This document shows positions 51,506 to 60,897 of a DNA stretch of 64,000 bases, piece after piece. The translations under genes and the position numbers were made by a program. The DNA lies in contig NZ_CP123499.1 of NCBI RefSeq assembly GCF_029873475.1, positions 1,550,001-1,614,000 on the forward strand. Direction: 5' to 3'. The notes under the pieces were generated by a model that did no database searches, was not told the DNA's origin, and saw only the letters and a list, made by a program, of their open reading frames with translations. The first letter of the stretch is position 1. Each line of letters begins with the position of its first letter. The DNA comes from Arsenophonus sp. aPb (GTDB lineage Bacteria; Pseudomonadota; Gammaproteobacteria; Enterobacterales; Enterobacteriaceae).

Positions 51506-53098
51506 ATGAAGAAATCGTTAGTAGCTGTAAGTGTCATTGTAATTGTTGCCATAATTTGGACAATTGGCTCTTGGTATACTGGAAAAAAAATTGAGGGAGA
51601 ATTTAATGCTTTCATTGAACGTACTAACACTACACTAAAGAATAATGCACCAGAAGCTAATATTAATGTTAAAACAGAAAATTATCAGCGTGGACTTTTC
51701 ACTTCTAACGCAGATATCATTATTAATATAAAAGAGAATGAAGAAGGAAAAAATACCATTGTTAAGTTTGCCACAAAAATCTTTCATGGCCCTTTTCCTA
51801 TTAGCAAAATAGTTAAACTTAATCTATTACCAAGGTTAGCCTCAGCCACTATTGAACTTGTTAAAAATGAAACCACAGAAGAACTATTCAAATATACTCA
51901 AGAGCAAGCTTTTATAACTGGTAATGTTGATGTCGGTTTTAATGAAGGCCTAGATGCAAATTTAAACTTAAGTCCACTAGACGGTAATAGTTATGGCAAA
52001 AATATAACGTTTAGCGGTGGTACAATCAGTTATGTGGGCAATACCGATCTTAAAGATATAAAAGTTTCCGTTGTTAGTGATAATTTTGTTATCGGTAATA
52101 AAGAGAAAACGGAAAACATGATCCTTAAAGGACTCAACATCCAAAGTGATTTATCTCTGACTCCGTTTAATTTCTATTCTGGCAAACAGACGCTGAATAT
52201 TTCCGATATTAATTTTAACAGCGACGACATTAAATTTTCATTTAAAAACTTTGCTATTAACTTAGATTCTGTATTAAAAGGCGATAACATTGACGGTAAA
52301 ATTTCTTATAGCATCAATGATTTTATCGCTAAAGAGCAAAATTTAGGTTCTGGTGAGCTTACGTTATTAATCGAAAGAATGGATGCTAAGGCTTTTGGTA
52401 ATTTCTTAAAAAATTATAATGATGAAATTGCTCACAATTTAGCTAATGGTAATCCTCTTTATAATGCGGATACCATCTTCGCCCAATTATTAATAGATAA
52501 CTTACCTAGCTTATTAAAGAATAGCCCGCGAATTGTCATCGAACCCTTTTATTGGAAAAATAGTGCCGGTGAGAGCAATATCAAAATAGATATAGATATG
52601 AAGCCTTGGACGTTGAATCAACTTTCTGTTTATAGCAAAAATAATCAATATGATCAGGTAATAAAAGCGCTATTTAATCATTTTAATATCAATGTTGATT
52701 TATCAAAACCAATGTTGATAGAAATGCTTAGCCAAATAGAAGTACTCAGTTCAGATGACAAAATTGCCACAGCAGAACAAAAAACATTGTTTAGCCAGAA
52801 AGCAACCGCACAAATTAGTGAATTTGAAAGTTCAGCTAAACAAAATGTCTTTATGTCACCAACTGAATATTTTCTCAGTGATGAGAAAAAAGCACAATTG
52901 AATGAAAACAGACCATTCCTGCCGTGGATGTTGGTAACAAAAGATAATATGACTATGGATATTGAATATGCTGGTGATGAACTGGAAATGAATAAGCAGA
53001 AATTTAAATTAGAACAGTTTTTAATTAATATCGGCTTAATGGACAACCCCTCCTATCAGCCATCAACCATACCGAAAACCCCACCACAATCAAATTAA
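51506..53098 (+). CDS. ydgA: YdgA, DUF945 envelope protein
   Basis: The 530-residue protein starts with one hydrophobic helix (VAVSVIVIVAIIWTIGSWYT) that should act as an uncleaved anchor, with the bulk in the periplasm. The DUF945 features are the early GKKIEGEFNAFIERTN and NYQRGLFTSNADI-like strands, later a long beta-rich region, and LMLEML-type helices near the C-terminus. E. coli YdgA is 502 residues; the extra length is at the end. Its function is not established. AAGGGATGG precedes the ATG and an intrinsic terminator follows. Confidence 0.9.
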   Translation: MKKSLVAVSVIVIVAIIWTIGSWYTGKKIEGEFNAFIERTNTTLKNNAPEANINVKTENYQRGLFTSNADIIINIKENEEGKNTIVKFATKIFHGPFPISKIVKLNLLPRLASATIELVKNETTEELFKYTQEQAFITGNVDVGFNEGLDANLNLSPLDGNSYGKNITFSGGTISYVGNTDLKDIKVSVVSDNFVIGNKEKTENMILKGLNIQSDLSLTPFNFYSGKQTLNISDINFNSDDIKFSFKNFAINLDSVLKGDNIDGKISYSINDFIAKEQNLGSGELTLLIERMDAKAFGNFLKNYNDEIAHNLANGNPLYNADTIFAQLLIDNLPSLLKNSPRIVIEPFYWKNSAGESNIKIDIDMKPWTLNQLSVYSKNNQYDQVIKALFNHFNINVDLSKPMLIEMLSQIEVLSSDDKIATAEQKTLFSQKATAQISEFESSAKQNVFMSPTEYFLSDEKKAQLNENRPFLPWMLVTKDNMTMDIEYAGDELEMNKQKFKLEQFLINIGLMDNPSYQPSTIPKTPPQSN

Positions 53099-53114
53099 AA
53101 CTTAGTAAAATGAC

Positions 53115-53142
53115 AAGAGCCAGTTAAAATACTGGCTCTTTT
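53115..53142 (+). terminator. Intrinsic terminator of ydgA
   Basis: AAGAGCCAG-TTAAAATA-CTGGCTCTT then TT, starting 17 bases after the ydgA stop. Confidence 0.85.
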
Positions 53143-53171
53143 GCATCAATTTTAATATCCGAGGTGGTTTT

Positions 53172-53627
53172 ATGTCGAATAAAATTAATATTATTAAAGA
53201 TCGGCCTTTAATAAAAAATAGCCAGCAGCAAAATCAATTAAAAAAAAACGCTTTAATTAGTAAAATAAAAAAAATAAAAAATTGTTTTGTACTAAATAAT
53301 ATTCATATTTCAACAACCATTGGTTCAAGTAAAGCTAAATTTTATCATCAACTAATGTTACGTCTTAATCTTGACAGTTCAATTCAAATAAAAAATTATC
53401 ATCATTATCATTTAACTTCGCGCCTTAATCTAGAATACAACTCCACGACAGAAAATGTCGCCCTACAAGGAACACCAAAAAACATACATTCAGCTGAAAG
53501 CTTGTCTTTACCTGTCTGCCCTTTTCTATTAAGTCAGAAACTTTTACAAGTTAAACAAATTCACCAAGAAGAAAAAATACAAAATGAAAGAGCTAAATTA
53601 AATGGATATATATCATCAATTAAATAA
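53172..53627 (+). CDS. Orphan basic protein, 151 residues
   Basis: I do not recognise this protein. It is rich in Lys, Asn, Ile and His, with no signal peptide or membrane segment. NIHISTTIGSSKAKFYHQL and LMLRLNLDSSIQIKNYHHYH look like a pair of beta strands, repeated loosely as LTSRLNLEYNSTTENV. The ATG follows GAGGTGG at good spacing, which supports expression. It lies between ydgA's terminator and a convergent transporter gene. It could be a lineage-specific gene or a decayed outer-membrane protein. Confidence 0.5.
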   Translation: MSNKINIIKDRPLIKNSQQQNQLKKNALISKIKKIKNCFVLNNIHISTTIGSSKAKFYHQLMLRLNLDSSIQIKNYHHYHLTSRLNLEYNSTTENVALQGTPKNIHSAESLSLPVCPFLLSQKLLQVKQIHQEEKIQNERAKLNGYISSIK

Positions 53628-53633
53628 TATTAA

Positions 53634-54617
53634 TTAATCATTAACGTTAACGGCTCTCTTAGCATAGCATTGTGCTAATACCGCACACACCATTAATTGA
53701 ATTTGATGAAAAATCATCACCGGTAGTAAAATAATACCAACCAGATGAGGAGGAAAGAGTATATTAGCCATTGGGACACCATTAACTAAACTCTTTTTAG
53801 AGCCACAAAAAACTATTGTGATCTCATCTGCTTTACTAAAGCCAAAATAGCGCGCAGTGAAAATATTAAATAAAACCACTATAGCCAATAGAAAACAACC
53901 AATTACCGCAATCAATAGCAACGACCAGCCATCAACTTTATACCAAATCCCTTCAATAACTGCCTCGCTAAAAGCGACATACACCACTAATAAAATAGAT
54001 GAACGATCAGAAATAGTAATCAATTTTCGATAGCGATTAATCCATTTTACCATTAAAGGCCTGAACAAATGGCCTAATATAAATGGCAGCATAATTTGCA
54101 ATAAAATAGCACCTATATTTGACAACAAATTAATCCGTTGATGATTATCAATATCTATCAAGATGCTCACTAATATTGGCGACAAAAACACCCCTAGTAA
54201 GCTGGAAGCAGATGCACTACAAATTGCAGCGGCAATATTTCCGCCGGCAACAGAAGTAAACGCAATTGCAGACTGTACTGTCGCCGGTAAGGCGCAAAGG
54301 TAAAGAAATCCGATATAAATAGTTGGTGAGATCCAATCAGCCACCAAAGGCTTTAATGCTAAACCAATAAGAGGAAACAAAATAAAGGTACTGGTAAAAA
54401 TTAACAGATGTAATCGCCAATGACCAACACCGGCTAAAATAGCTTGGCGTGAAAGTTTTGCGCCATGGAGAAAAAAAAGTATTGCAATAGCGATGGTCGT
54501 TAAATACTGAAATACGATTTTTACTTTACCTTGACAAGGGAAAAAGGAAGCGAGCATGATGGTCATTAGCATAAACAGTAAAAAATAGTCAATTTGTAAA
54601 CGACGCCACCAACTCAT
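53634..54617 (-). CDS. yfeH: YfeH-like bile acid:sodium symporter family protein
   Basis: The 327-residue membrane protein has about nine or ten hydrophobic segments and the SBF-like family pattern: LTTIAIAILFFLHGAKLSRQ, ALPATVQSAIAFTSVAGGNI and IVFCGSKKSLVNGVPMANIL. Those last two are the crossover regions that hold sodium in ASBT-like proteins. It matches E. coli YfeH in layout. The substrate is not known. It reads in the same direction as ydgJ, 56 bases downstream of it. Confidence 0.85.
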   Translation of the reverse strand: MSWWRRLQIDYFLLFMLMTIMLASFFPCQGKVKIVFQYLTTIAIAILFFLHGAKLSRQAILAGVGHWRLHLLIFTSTFILFPLIGLALKPLVADWISPTIYIGFLYLCALPATVQSAIAFTSVAGGNIAAAICSASASSLLGVFLSPILVSILIDIDNHQRINLLSNIGAILLQIMLPFILGHLFRPLMVKWINRYRKLITISDRSSILLVVYVAFSEAVIEGIWYKVDGWSLLLIAVIGCFLLAIVVLFNIFTARYFGFSKADEITIVFCGSKKSLVNGVPMANILFPPHLVGIILLPVMIFHQIQLMVCAVLAQCYAKRAVNVND

Positions 54618-54673
54618 AATGCTTCCTTTAATATTTTAATATTTATAAATAAGAATAGACAAAATGAATGAAA

Positions 54674-55720
54674 TTAAAGTGTCAGCTCTACTGTGTGTTG
54701 CATTTTCGCCGACTCTATCCCAGCTTCAATCAATTTCATTACCAAAATAGCCTCTTCGGCAGTAACTGGATTAGGTGCAGCGTTATTGATTGCCTCACGA
54801 ATGGCACAATAATACATACCATAATTACCCTGTTCAGTTTCTAATGGCTCAACAGCCAGCTCGCCATTTTGTGACAGTGTCACACGTCCATCGCGACTAT
54901 CCTTACCCCAATCTTCTGCTGTTGGTAACAGTCCTGCTTTTAAGCATTCTTCTTGTGGATCCAAACCATACTTGATATAACTTCCTTTCATGCCATGAAG
55001 TAGATAAACGGGTGACTCTGCCGCTGCGACAGTGGTTGCGTGTAAAACAACCTTGATAGTTAAATAATTTAAGCAAACATGAAAATAATCAACCGCTTCG
55101 GCATTTGGGCGAATCATCGCTATATCAGCCATAATCGATTTAGGTTTGCCAAAAAGTTGCAATACTTGATCAAGCATGTGCGGCGCCAAATCATACCATA
55201 GACCACTGCCTGCCTCTTTTGATTCTCGCCATCTTTGACGAACTTCAGGCCGATAACGATCAAAATGTGATTCGTAATATTTCAACTCACCCAATGTTTT
55301 ATTTTCTAACAAAGATTTCACCGTTAAAAAACCGGAATCCCAGCGACGGTTATGATAAACAGATAGTAATTTACCTTTTGCCTGCGCTAATTGTTTTAAC
55401 GTTACGGCCTCTTGAACAGTCAAGGTAAACGGTTTATCGACGATGACATGTTTTTCTGCTTCAAGCGCTTGTTTAGCCAATGGAAAATGGGTTTTATTTG
55501 GTGTTGGTATAACAATCAGATCTACTTCTGGCTGCTCTGCCAATAGTCGTTCAAGCGAAGCAAAAACAGGAACATTAGACCAATCTTTTTTTACTTTTTG
55601 TTCATCACTGCTCACAATAGCCGATAATTGAAATCCTTCTATTGTTGTAATAAAAGGAACATGAAAGGTTTTACCGGCAAAACCGTAACCAATCAAACCA
55701 ACCTTAATAGGTTTATTCAT
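54674..55720 (-). CDS. ydgJ: YdgJ, Gfo/Idh/MocA-family oxidoreductase
   Basis: The 348-residue NAD(P)-dependent oxidoreductase has the Rossmann start KVGLIGYGFAGKTFHVPFI, the EKHVIVDKPFTLTVQEA motif with the catalytic-site lysine, and the YHNRRWDSGFLTVKSLL and WYDLAPHMLDQVLQLFGKP stretches of the YdgJ subgroup. In E. coli it also lies next to rsxA. A small gene, blr, found between them in E. coli was not seen here. The sugar or inositol-type substrate is unknown. AAGGGG precedes the ATG. Confidence 0.93.
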   Translation of the reverse strand: MNKPIKVGLIGYGFAGKTFHVPFITTIEGFQLSAIVSSDEQKVKKDWSNVPVFASLERLLAEQPEVDLIVIPTPNKTHFPLAKQALEAEKHVIVDKPFTLTVQEAVTLKQLAQAKGKLLSVYHNRRWDSGFLTVKSLLENKTLGELKYYESHFDRYRPEVRQRWRESKEAGSGLWYDLAPHMLDQVLQLFGKPKSIMADIAMIRPNAEAVDYFHVCLNYLTIKVVLHATTVAAAESPVYLLHGMKGSYIKYGLDPQEECLKAGLLPTAEDWGKDSRDGRVTLSQNGELAVEPLETEQGNYGMYYCAIREAINNAAPNPVTAEEAILVMKLIEAGIESAKMQHTVELTL

Positions 55721-55971
55721 AACAACCCCTTAAAACATTCATATATAAACTTAAAGCCATACATTACAGCTAGATCAAGTAATCCAAGTTACTTAGCGTA
55801 CCTCTTTATTTTTTAGCTGCAATCTCTATTTTTTATTTTCTCAAAACGATTAATTCACTAAAATTGACTTTCACACAAGATCGATAACCTATATTACAAT
55901 CAGTTGCTATCATAGCCGACCATTTATGTTTGCAACTTCTACTGACTAAATAAAAAAATTTAGGCGTTCAG

Positions 55972-56553
55972 ATGACAGATTATTTTTTATTATTTATCGC
56001 CACTGTTTTGGTAAATAATTTCGTACTGGTAAAATTTCTTGGCTTATGCCCTTTTATGGGGGTCTCTAAAAAACTAGAAACCGCTATTGGTATGGGATTT
56101 GCGACAACATTTGTGATGACTTTAGCATCCATCTGCTCATGGCTTATGGATACATTTGTATTAATACCATTAGGTTTGATCTATTTACGCACATTGAGCT
56201 TTATCTTAGTTATTGCGGTTGTTGTTCAATTTACTGAGATGGTGGTACGCAAAACCAGTCCCACACTATACCGTCTTTTAGGTATTTTTTTACCGTTAAT
56301 TACTACAAACTGTGCGGTTCTTGGCGTGGCATTACTAAATATCAATCAATCGCACAATTTTTTACAATCAGCCGTTTATGGTTTTGCAGCCGCAGCAGGG
56401 TTTTCTTTAGTAATGGTACTATTTTCTGCCATCCGTGAACGTATCGCGGTGGCAAATGTCCCAGCCCCCTTTCGTGGCTCATCTATTGGCCTCATTACTG
56501 CCGGCTTAATGTCTTTAGCGTTTATGGGATTTAGTGGTTTGGTAAAATTCTAA
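55972..56553 (+). CDS. rsxA: RsxA, electron transport complex membrane subunit
   Basis: The 193-residue inner-membrane subunit of the Rsx/Rnf complex has six membrane segments. The duplicated-type motifs VLVKFLGLCPFMGVSKKLET and LGIFLPLITTNCAVLGVALL contain the conserved cysteines that hold the intramembrane iron-sulfur cluster between RsxA and RsxE. In E. coli the complex keeps SoxR reduced; Rnf homologues couple ferredoxin:NAD electron transfer to ion pumping. It starts the six-gene rsx operon and overlaps rsxB by one base. Confidence 0.97.
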   Translation: MTDYFLLFIATVLVNNFVLVKFLGLCPFMGVSKKLETAIGMGFATTFVMTLASICSWLMDTFVLIPLGLIYLRTLSFILVIAVVVQFTEMVVRKTSPTLYRLLGIFLPLITTNCAVLGVALLNINQSHNFLQSAVYGFAAAAGFSLVMVLFSAIRERIAVANVPAPFRGSSIGLITAGLMSLAFMGFSGLVKF

Positions 56554-57167
56554 TGAGTACTTTATTAATTGCAATCGGTATTATTGCCGGATTTGGCTTT
56601 ATCTTTGGCCTTATTTTAGGATTTGCCGCTCTTCGTTTTAAAGTAGAAGATGATCCAATAGTGGAAAAAATTGATCATATTTTACCTCAAAGCCAGTGTG
56701 GCCAATGTGGCTATCCTGGCTGCCGCCCATATGCTGAAGCAATAGCCAATAATGGTGAAACCATAAATAAATGCGCGCCCGGCGGCGAACAAGCAATGTT
56801 AAAAATTGCCGAATTACTTAATGTGGAACCTCAAGCGCTTGATGAAGATAAATTAACACCAGAACGAAAAGTGGCTTTTATTGATGAAGCTAACTGTATT
56901 GGCTGCACTAAATGTATTCAGGCTTGCCCCGTCGATGCGATTGTTGGAACAACGCGCGCTTTACATACGGTGGTAGAAGATCTCTGCACCGGTTGTGATC
57001 TTTGTGTTGCGCCCTGCCCAACAGACTGTATTACTATGCTCCCGATAAAAACCACGATCAAAAACTGGAAATGGGATCTCACTACTATTCCAGTAAAAAA
57101 TATTACTACCCCATCGAACTCAAGGCCAACTGTTGCATTTGCTAGTAAGGAGCGAGCAAATGTTTAA
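56553..57167 (+). CDS. rsxB: RsxB, iron-sulfur subunit
   Basis: The 204-residue subunit has one N-terminal membrane anchor. A cluster-binding region follows with PQSQCGQCGYPGCRPYAEAI and NKCAPGG, then two ferredoxin-type [4Fe-4S] motifs, CIGCTKCIQACPVDAIVG and CTGCDLCVAPCPTDCITM. It is translationally coupled to rsxA (TAATG) and overlaps rsxC by eight bases. Confidence 0.97.
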   Translation: MSTLLIAIGIIAGFGFIFGLILGFAALRFKVEDDPIVEKIDHILPQSQCGQCGYPGCRPYAEAIANNGETINKCAPGGEQAMLKIAELLNVEPQALDEDKLTPERKVAFIDEANCIGCTKCIQACPVDAIVGTTRALHTVVEDLCTGCDLCVAPCPTDCITMLPIKTTIKNWKWDLTTIPVKNITTPSNSRPTVAFASKERANV

Positions 57168-59142
57168 CTTTTTCCAAAAACTTACTTCAAATAAAGAAAA
57201 AATTTGGTCTTTTTCAGGTGGCATACATCCGCCTGAAATGAAAACTCAATCAAATCAAGTTCCGTTACTTACACTACCCTTAGCTGATGAATTGATTATT
57301 CCTATCCAACAACATATAGGCTCAGCCGGCGATATCATTGTTAAAAGCGGTGACTATGTATTAAAAGGACAAGCACTGACTAAAGGTTGTGATCGTAGGA
57401 TCCCGGTCCATGCTACTACCTCAGGGACTATCACTGCCATTGAGCCACATATAACAGCACATCCTTCTGGCCTAAAAACACTTTCTATCCGGCTACAACC
57501 AGATAGTAAAGATCAATGGTGTGAGCGTAAACCTTTAGCCAACTACTTACAACATTCTGCTAAAGTCTTATTGTCACATATCGAACAAGCTGGCATAGCG
57601 GGATTAGGCGGCGCAGGCTTTCCTACTGCAACAAAGTTGAAAAATGGCAATAAATTAATTAACACCTTGATCATTAACGCAGCAGAATGCGAACCCTATA
57701 TAACCGCCGATGATCGATTAATGCAGGAGCATGCGGATGAAATCATCGAAGGTGTACTGATATTGATACATATACTAAAACCGAAAGAAGTCTTAATTGG
57801 GATTGAAGATAATAAGCCCGCGGCAATAGCTGCCTTAAAAGAAGCACTTTTATGCCAACAAGCTATCATTAAATTAAGAGTGATCCCAACCAAGTATCCT
57901 TCAGGCGGAGCTAAGCAATTAACTAAGATATTAACCGGTAAGGAAATACCGCACGGTGTTCACTCTTCTTTCATTGGTATATTGATGCAAAATGTTGGCA
58001 CTGTGTTTGCCATTAAACGAGCGATTATCGATGGTGAACCGTTAATTGAACGGGTGGTAACATTAACTGGCACTGCAATACAAAATCCAGGCAATTATTG
58101 GGTTCGTTTGGGCACCCCTGTTAATTTCCTATTACAACAAGTTGGTATGGTGCCACAATCAGAACAGATGGTTATTATGGGAGGGCCATTAATGGGATTT
58201 ACGTTGCCTGATTTAACCACACCTATTGTTAAAATTAGCAACTGTATTCTTGTTCCAACTTTGGCAGAAATAGGTAAACCTGCCATTGAAGAAGCTTGTA
58301 TTCGCTGTGGTCTTTGCACTCAAGCTTGCCCTGCCAATTTATTACCGCAACAACTTTATTGGTTTAGTCGAGGCCAGGAGCATGAAAAAGCGGAAAAATA
58401 TAATTTATCCGACTGTATAGAATGCGGTGCCTGTGCTTATGTTTGCCCAAGTAATATTCCTCTCGTCCAATACTATCGACAAGAAAAAGCAGAAATTAAA
58501 GCCATTGCCCGAGAAAAACAACGTGCCTCTGATGCCAAAAAACGGTTTGAAGCTAAAAAAGCCAGGCTTGAACGAGAAAAAATTCTACGTCAACAACGCC
58601 ATAACCAAGCTGCCGTTAAGATCGAAACGAAAGATAAAGCAGCAATTAACGCCGCTTTGCTGCGAATTAATGCGCAGCAAAAACAGACTGACAATAGTAA
58701 TGTTGAGTCATTGAACAACCAGGCTGCTATTGAAGCTCGCCATGCCAGAAAAGCTCAATTGCGTGTTATTCAAGCAGCCAAAAAAGCAGCAGAAAGTCAA
58801 TCTACTGTAGCCATAGAAGCAACGGCAGAACAGCAATCAACTGATCCACGCAAAGCTGCTGTTGCCGCAGCGATTGCTCGTGTTAAAGCCAAAAAAGCAG
58901 CAGAAAGTCAATCTACTGTAGCCATAGAAGCAACGGCAGAACAGCAATCAACTTATCCACGCAAAGCTGCTGTTGCCGCAGCGATTGCACGTGTTAAAGC
59001 CAAAAAAGCAGCAGAAAATCAATCTACCGTAGCCATAGAAGCAATGGCAGAACCGCAATCAACTGATCCACGCAAAGCTGCTGTTGCCGCAGCGATTGCA
59101 CGTGTTAAAGCAAAACGTGATGCGCAGAGTAAAACTCGCTAA
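57160..59142 (+). CDS. rsxC: RsxC, NADH-interacting subunit with repeat tail
   Basis: The 660-residue subunit binds NADH and FMN and passes electrons to the complex. The SLBB/complex I 51-kDa-like part includes GIAGLGGAGFPTATKL and NAAECEPYITADDRLM. Two [4Fe-4S] motifs follow, CIRCGLCTQACP from residue 380 and CIECGACAYVCP from residue 419. The C-terminus is an Ala/Lys/Glu-rich helix containing three tandem 37-residue repeats (residues about 542-652). The start at 57160 follows AAGGAG; the ORF extends 27 bases further without support. Tail length varies widely among enterics. Confidence 0.96.
   Translation: MFNFFQKLTSNKEKIWSFSGGIHPPEMKTQSNQVPLLTLPLADELIIPIQQHIGSAGDIIVKSGDYVLKGQALTKGCDRRIPVHATTSGTITAIEPHITAHPSGLKTLSIRLQPDSKDQWCERKPLANYLQHSAKVLLSHIEQAGIAGLGGAGFPTATKLKNGNKLINTLIINAAECEPYITADDRLMQEHADEIIEGVLILIHILKPKEVLIGIEDNKPAAIAALKEALLCQQAIIKLRVIPTKYPSGGAKQLTKILTGKEIPHGVHSSFIGILMQNVGTVFAIKRAIIDGEPLIERVVTLTGTAIQNPGNYWVRLGTPVNFLLQQVGMVPQSEQMVIMGGPLMGFTLPDLTTPIVKISNCILVPTLAEIGKPAIEEACIRCGLCTQACPANLLPQQLYWFSRGQEHEKAEKYNLSDCIECGACAYVCPSNIPLVQYYRQEKAEIKAIAREKQRASDAKKRFEAKKARLEREKILRQQRHNQAAVKIETKDKAAINAALLRINAQQKQTDNSNVESLNNQAAIEARHARKAQLRVIQAAKKAAESQSTVAIEATAEQQSTDPRKAAVAAAIARVKAKKAAESQSTVAIEATAEQQSTYPRKAAVAAAIARVKAKKAAENQSTVAIEAMAEPQSTDPRKAAVAAAIARVKAKRDAQSKTR
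58783..59115 (+). repeat. Three tandem 111-bp repeats in rsxC
   Basis: Copies begin at 58783, 58894 and 59005, nearly identical. Each encodes 37 residues with STVAIEATAEQQS, then RKAAVAAAIARVKAKK. The in-frame period keeps rsxC open whatever the copy number. Confidence 0.92.
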
Positions 59143-59170
59143 TATATTTAAACAACAAATGAGCTGAAAA

Positions 59171-60256
59171 ATGAAATTCAGACCAATACCTACTGATCGT
59201 CGGATGAACCGGTTAAAAATGGCCAGTTCGCCCTTTACACATGAAAAACAAACTACTAGTAAACTCATGTTGTGGGTGGTTATTGCTGCCATTCCCGGTA
59301 TTGCCTGCCAAATTTACTTTTTTGGTAGCGGGACAATTTACCAAATTTTACTCGCTGTCATAACGGCTTTTATTACTGAGGCTGGCGCTTTACAGCTACG
59401 AAAATTACCGGTTATACCCCATTTAAAAGACAATTCCGCCTTGGTAACAGCTTTACTATTAGCCATTAGTATCCCGCCTTTATCACCCTGGTGGCTAGTC
59501 GTTTTAGGTACTGCTTTTGCCATATTAATTGCTAAGCATATCTATGGCGGATTAGGCCAAAATCCGTTTAATCCAGCTATGGTAGGTTATGTTGTATTGC
59601 TGATCTCATTTCCAGTCCAAATGACTAGTTGGCTACCGCCGATAGAACTTCAATCTGTTCATGCCAATGCGTTAGCTAGTTTGCAAGTGATTTTTACCGG
59701 CCATACCTCGACAGGAGCCACATTAAACCAATTGACGCTAGGTTTTGATGGTATAAGTCAAGCGACACCACTAGATAGTTTCAAAACGGGTTTATTGACG
59801 CACTCGATTAGTCAAATACTGCAACAACCTATTTTACAAGGTTCATTAGCTGGTATTGGTTGGCAATGGGTTAATATTGCCTATTTGTTTGGTGGTATTA
59901 TCCTACTTAGTCGCCGAATAATTAGCTGGCAAATTCCTCTGGCATTTTTAGCCACGCTATTATTCTGCTCGTTACTAAGTTGGTTGATTATGCCATCACA
60001 ATACGCTTCCCCGATGCTCCATCTATTTTCAGGGGCAACCATGCTCGGCGCTTTTTTTATTGCTACCGATCCCGTTACAGCGGCAACCACACCGCGTGGC
60101 CGTATCATTTATGGTGCAATGATAGGATTACTAATTTGGATCATTCGCGTTTATGGTGGTTATCCTGATGCAGTTGCTTTTGCGGTATTACTGGCCAATA
60201 TTGCGGTACCACTGATTGATCACTATAGCCAACCTCGTGTCTATGGCCATAAATAA
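59171..60256 (+). CDS. rsxD: RsxD, FMN-bound membrane subunit
   Basis: The 361-residue subunit has about nine or ten membrane segments. The covalent FMN attachment site is the threonine of HLFSGATMLGAFFIATDPVT (T290). GLGQNPFNPAMVGYVVLLIS is also conserved. Length is close to E. coli RsxD (352). It follows rsxC by 28 bases and is followed nine bases later by rsxG. Confidence 0.96.
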   Translation: MKFRPIPTDRRMNRLKMASSPFTHEKQTTSKLMLWVVIAAIPGIACQIYFFGSGTIYQILLAVITAFITEAGALQLRKLPVIPHLKDNSALVTALLLAISIPPLSPWWLVVLGTAFAILIAKHIYGGLGQNPFNPAMVGYVVLLISFPVQMTSWLPPIELQSVHANALASLQVIFTGHTSTGATLNQLTLGFDGISQATPLDSFKTGLLTHSISQILQQPILQGSLAGIGWQWVNIAYLFGGIILLSRRIISWQIPLAFLATLLFCSLLSWLIMPSQYASPMLHLFSGATMLGAFFIATDPVTAATTPRGRIIYGAMIGLLIWIIRVYGGYPDAVAFAVLLANIAVPLIDHYSQPRVYGHK

Positions 60257-60265
60257 GGAACGGTT

Positions 60266-60892
60266 ATGTTAAAATCGATTAGACATCATGGCTTAATATT
60301 GGCTGTTTTTGCTGCGGCTACCACCGGACTGGCAGCAACGGTTTATACTATTACCAAAAGTACCATCGACAACCAGGCCCTAATCCAACAACAAAAACTT
60401 TTTGATCAAATTATTTCCCCTAACTTATATGACAATAATTTAACCAAAGAGTGTTATTTAGTCAGTAAAAATGAAGCATTAGGTAGCTCACTGCCTCATC
60501 ATCTCTACATTGCCAGAAAAGCGGGAAAACCGATTGCGGCCATCATAGAGAGTATTGCACCTGATGGTTACTCAGGGGCAATAAAATTACTGGTCGCAGC
60601 TGATTTTCATGGTAAAGTACTCGGTGTCCGTGTAACTGAACATCATGAAACACCAGGGTTAGGTGATAAAATTGATATTCGTATTTCAAATTGGATCAAT
60701 CATTTTTCAGGTAAAAAAATTGACTTAGAACATAGTTCACATTGGGCAGTAAAAAAAGATGGCGGTGATTTTGACCAATTTACTGGTGCCACTATTACGC
60801 CAAGAGCCGTTATTAATGCCACTAAGCGTACTGCCATGTTTATACAATCAGTGCCACAAAAATTACCAACTTATCCAACATGCTCAAATTAA
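60266..60892 (+). CDS. rsxG: RsxG, FMN-bound periplasmic-facing subunit
   Basis: The 208-residue subunit has one N-terminal membrane anchor and a periplasmic FMN-binding domain. The covalent FMN site is the threonine of FDQFTGATITPRAV (T176). The preceding VTEHHETPGLGDKIDIRISN is also typical. Its stop lies six bases before the rsxE start. Confidence 0.96.
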   Translation: MLKSIRHHGLILAVFAAATTGLAATVYTITKSTIDNQALIQQQKLFDQIISPNLYDNNLTKECYLVSKNEALGSSLPHHLYIARKAGKPIAAIIESIAPDGYSGAIKLLVAADFHGKVLGVRVTEHHETPGLGDKIDIRISNWINHFSGKKIDLEHSSHWAVKKDGGDFDQFTGATITPRAVINATKRTAMFIQSVPQKLPTYPTCSN

Positions 60893-60897
60893 TTACC

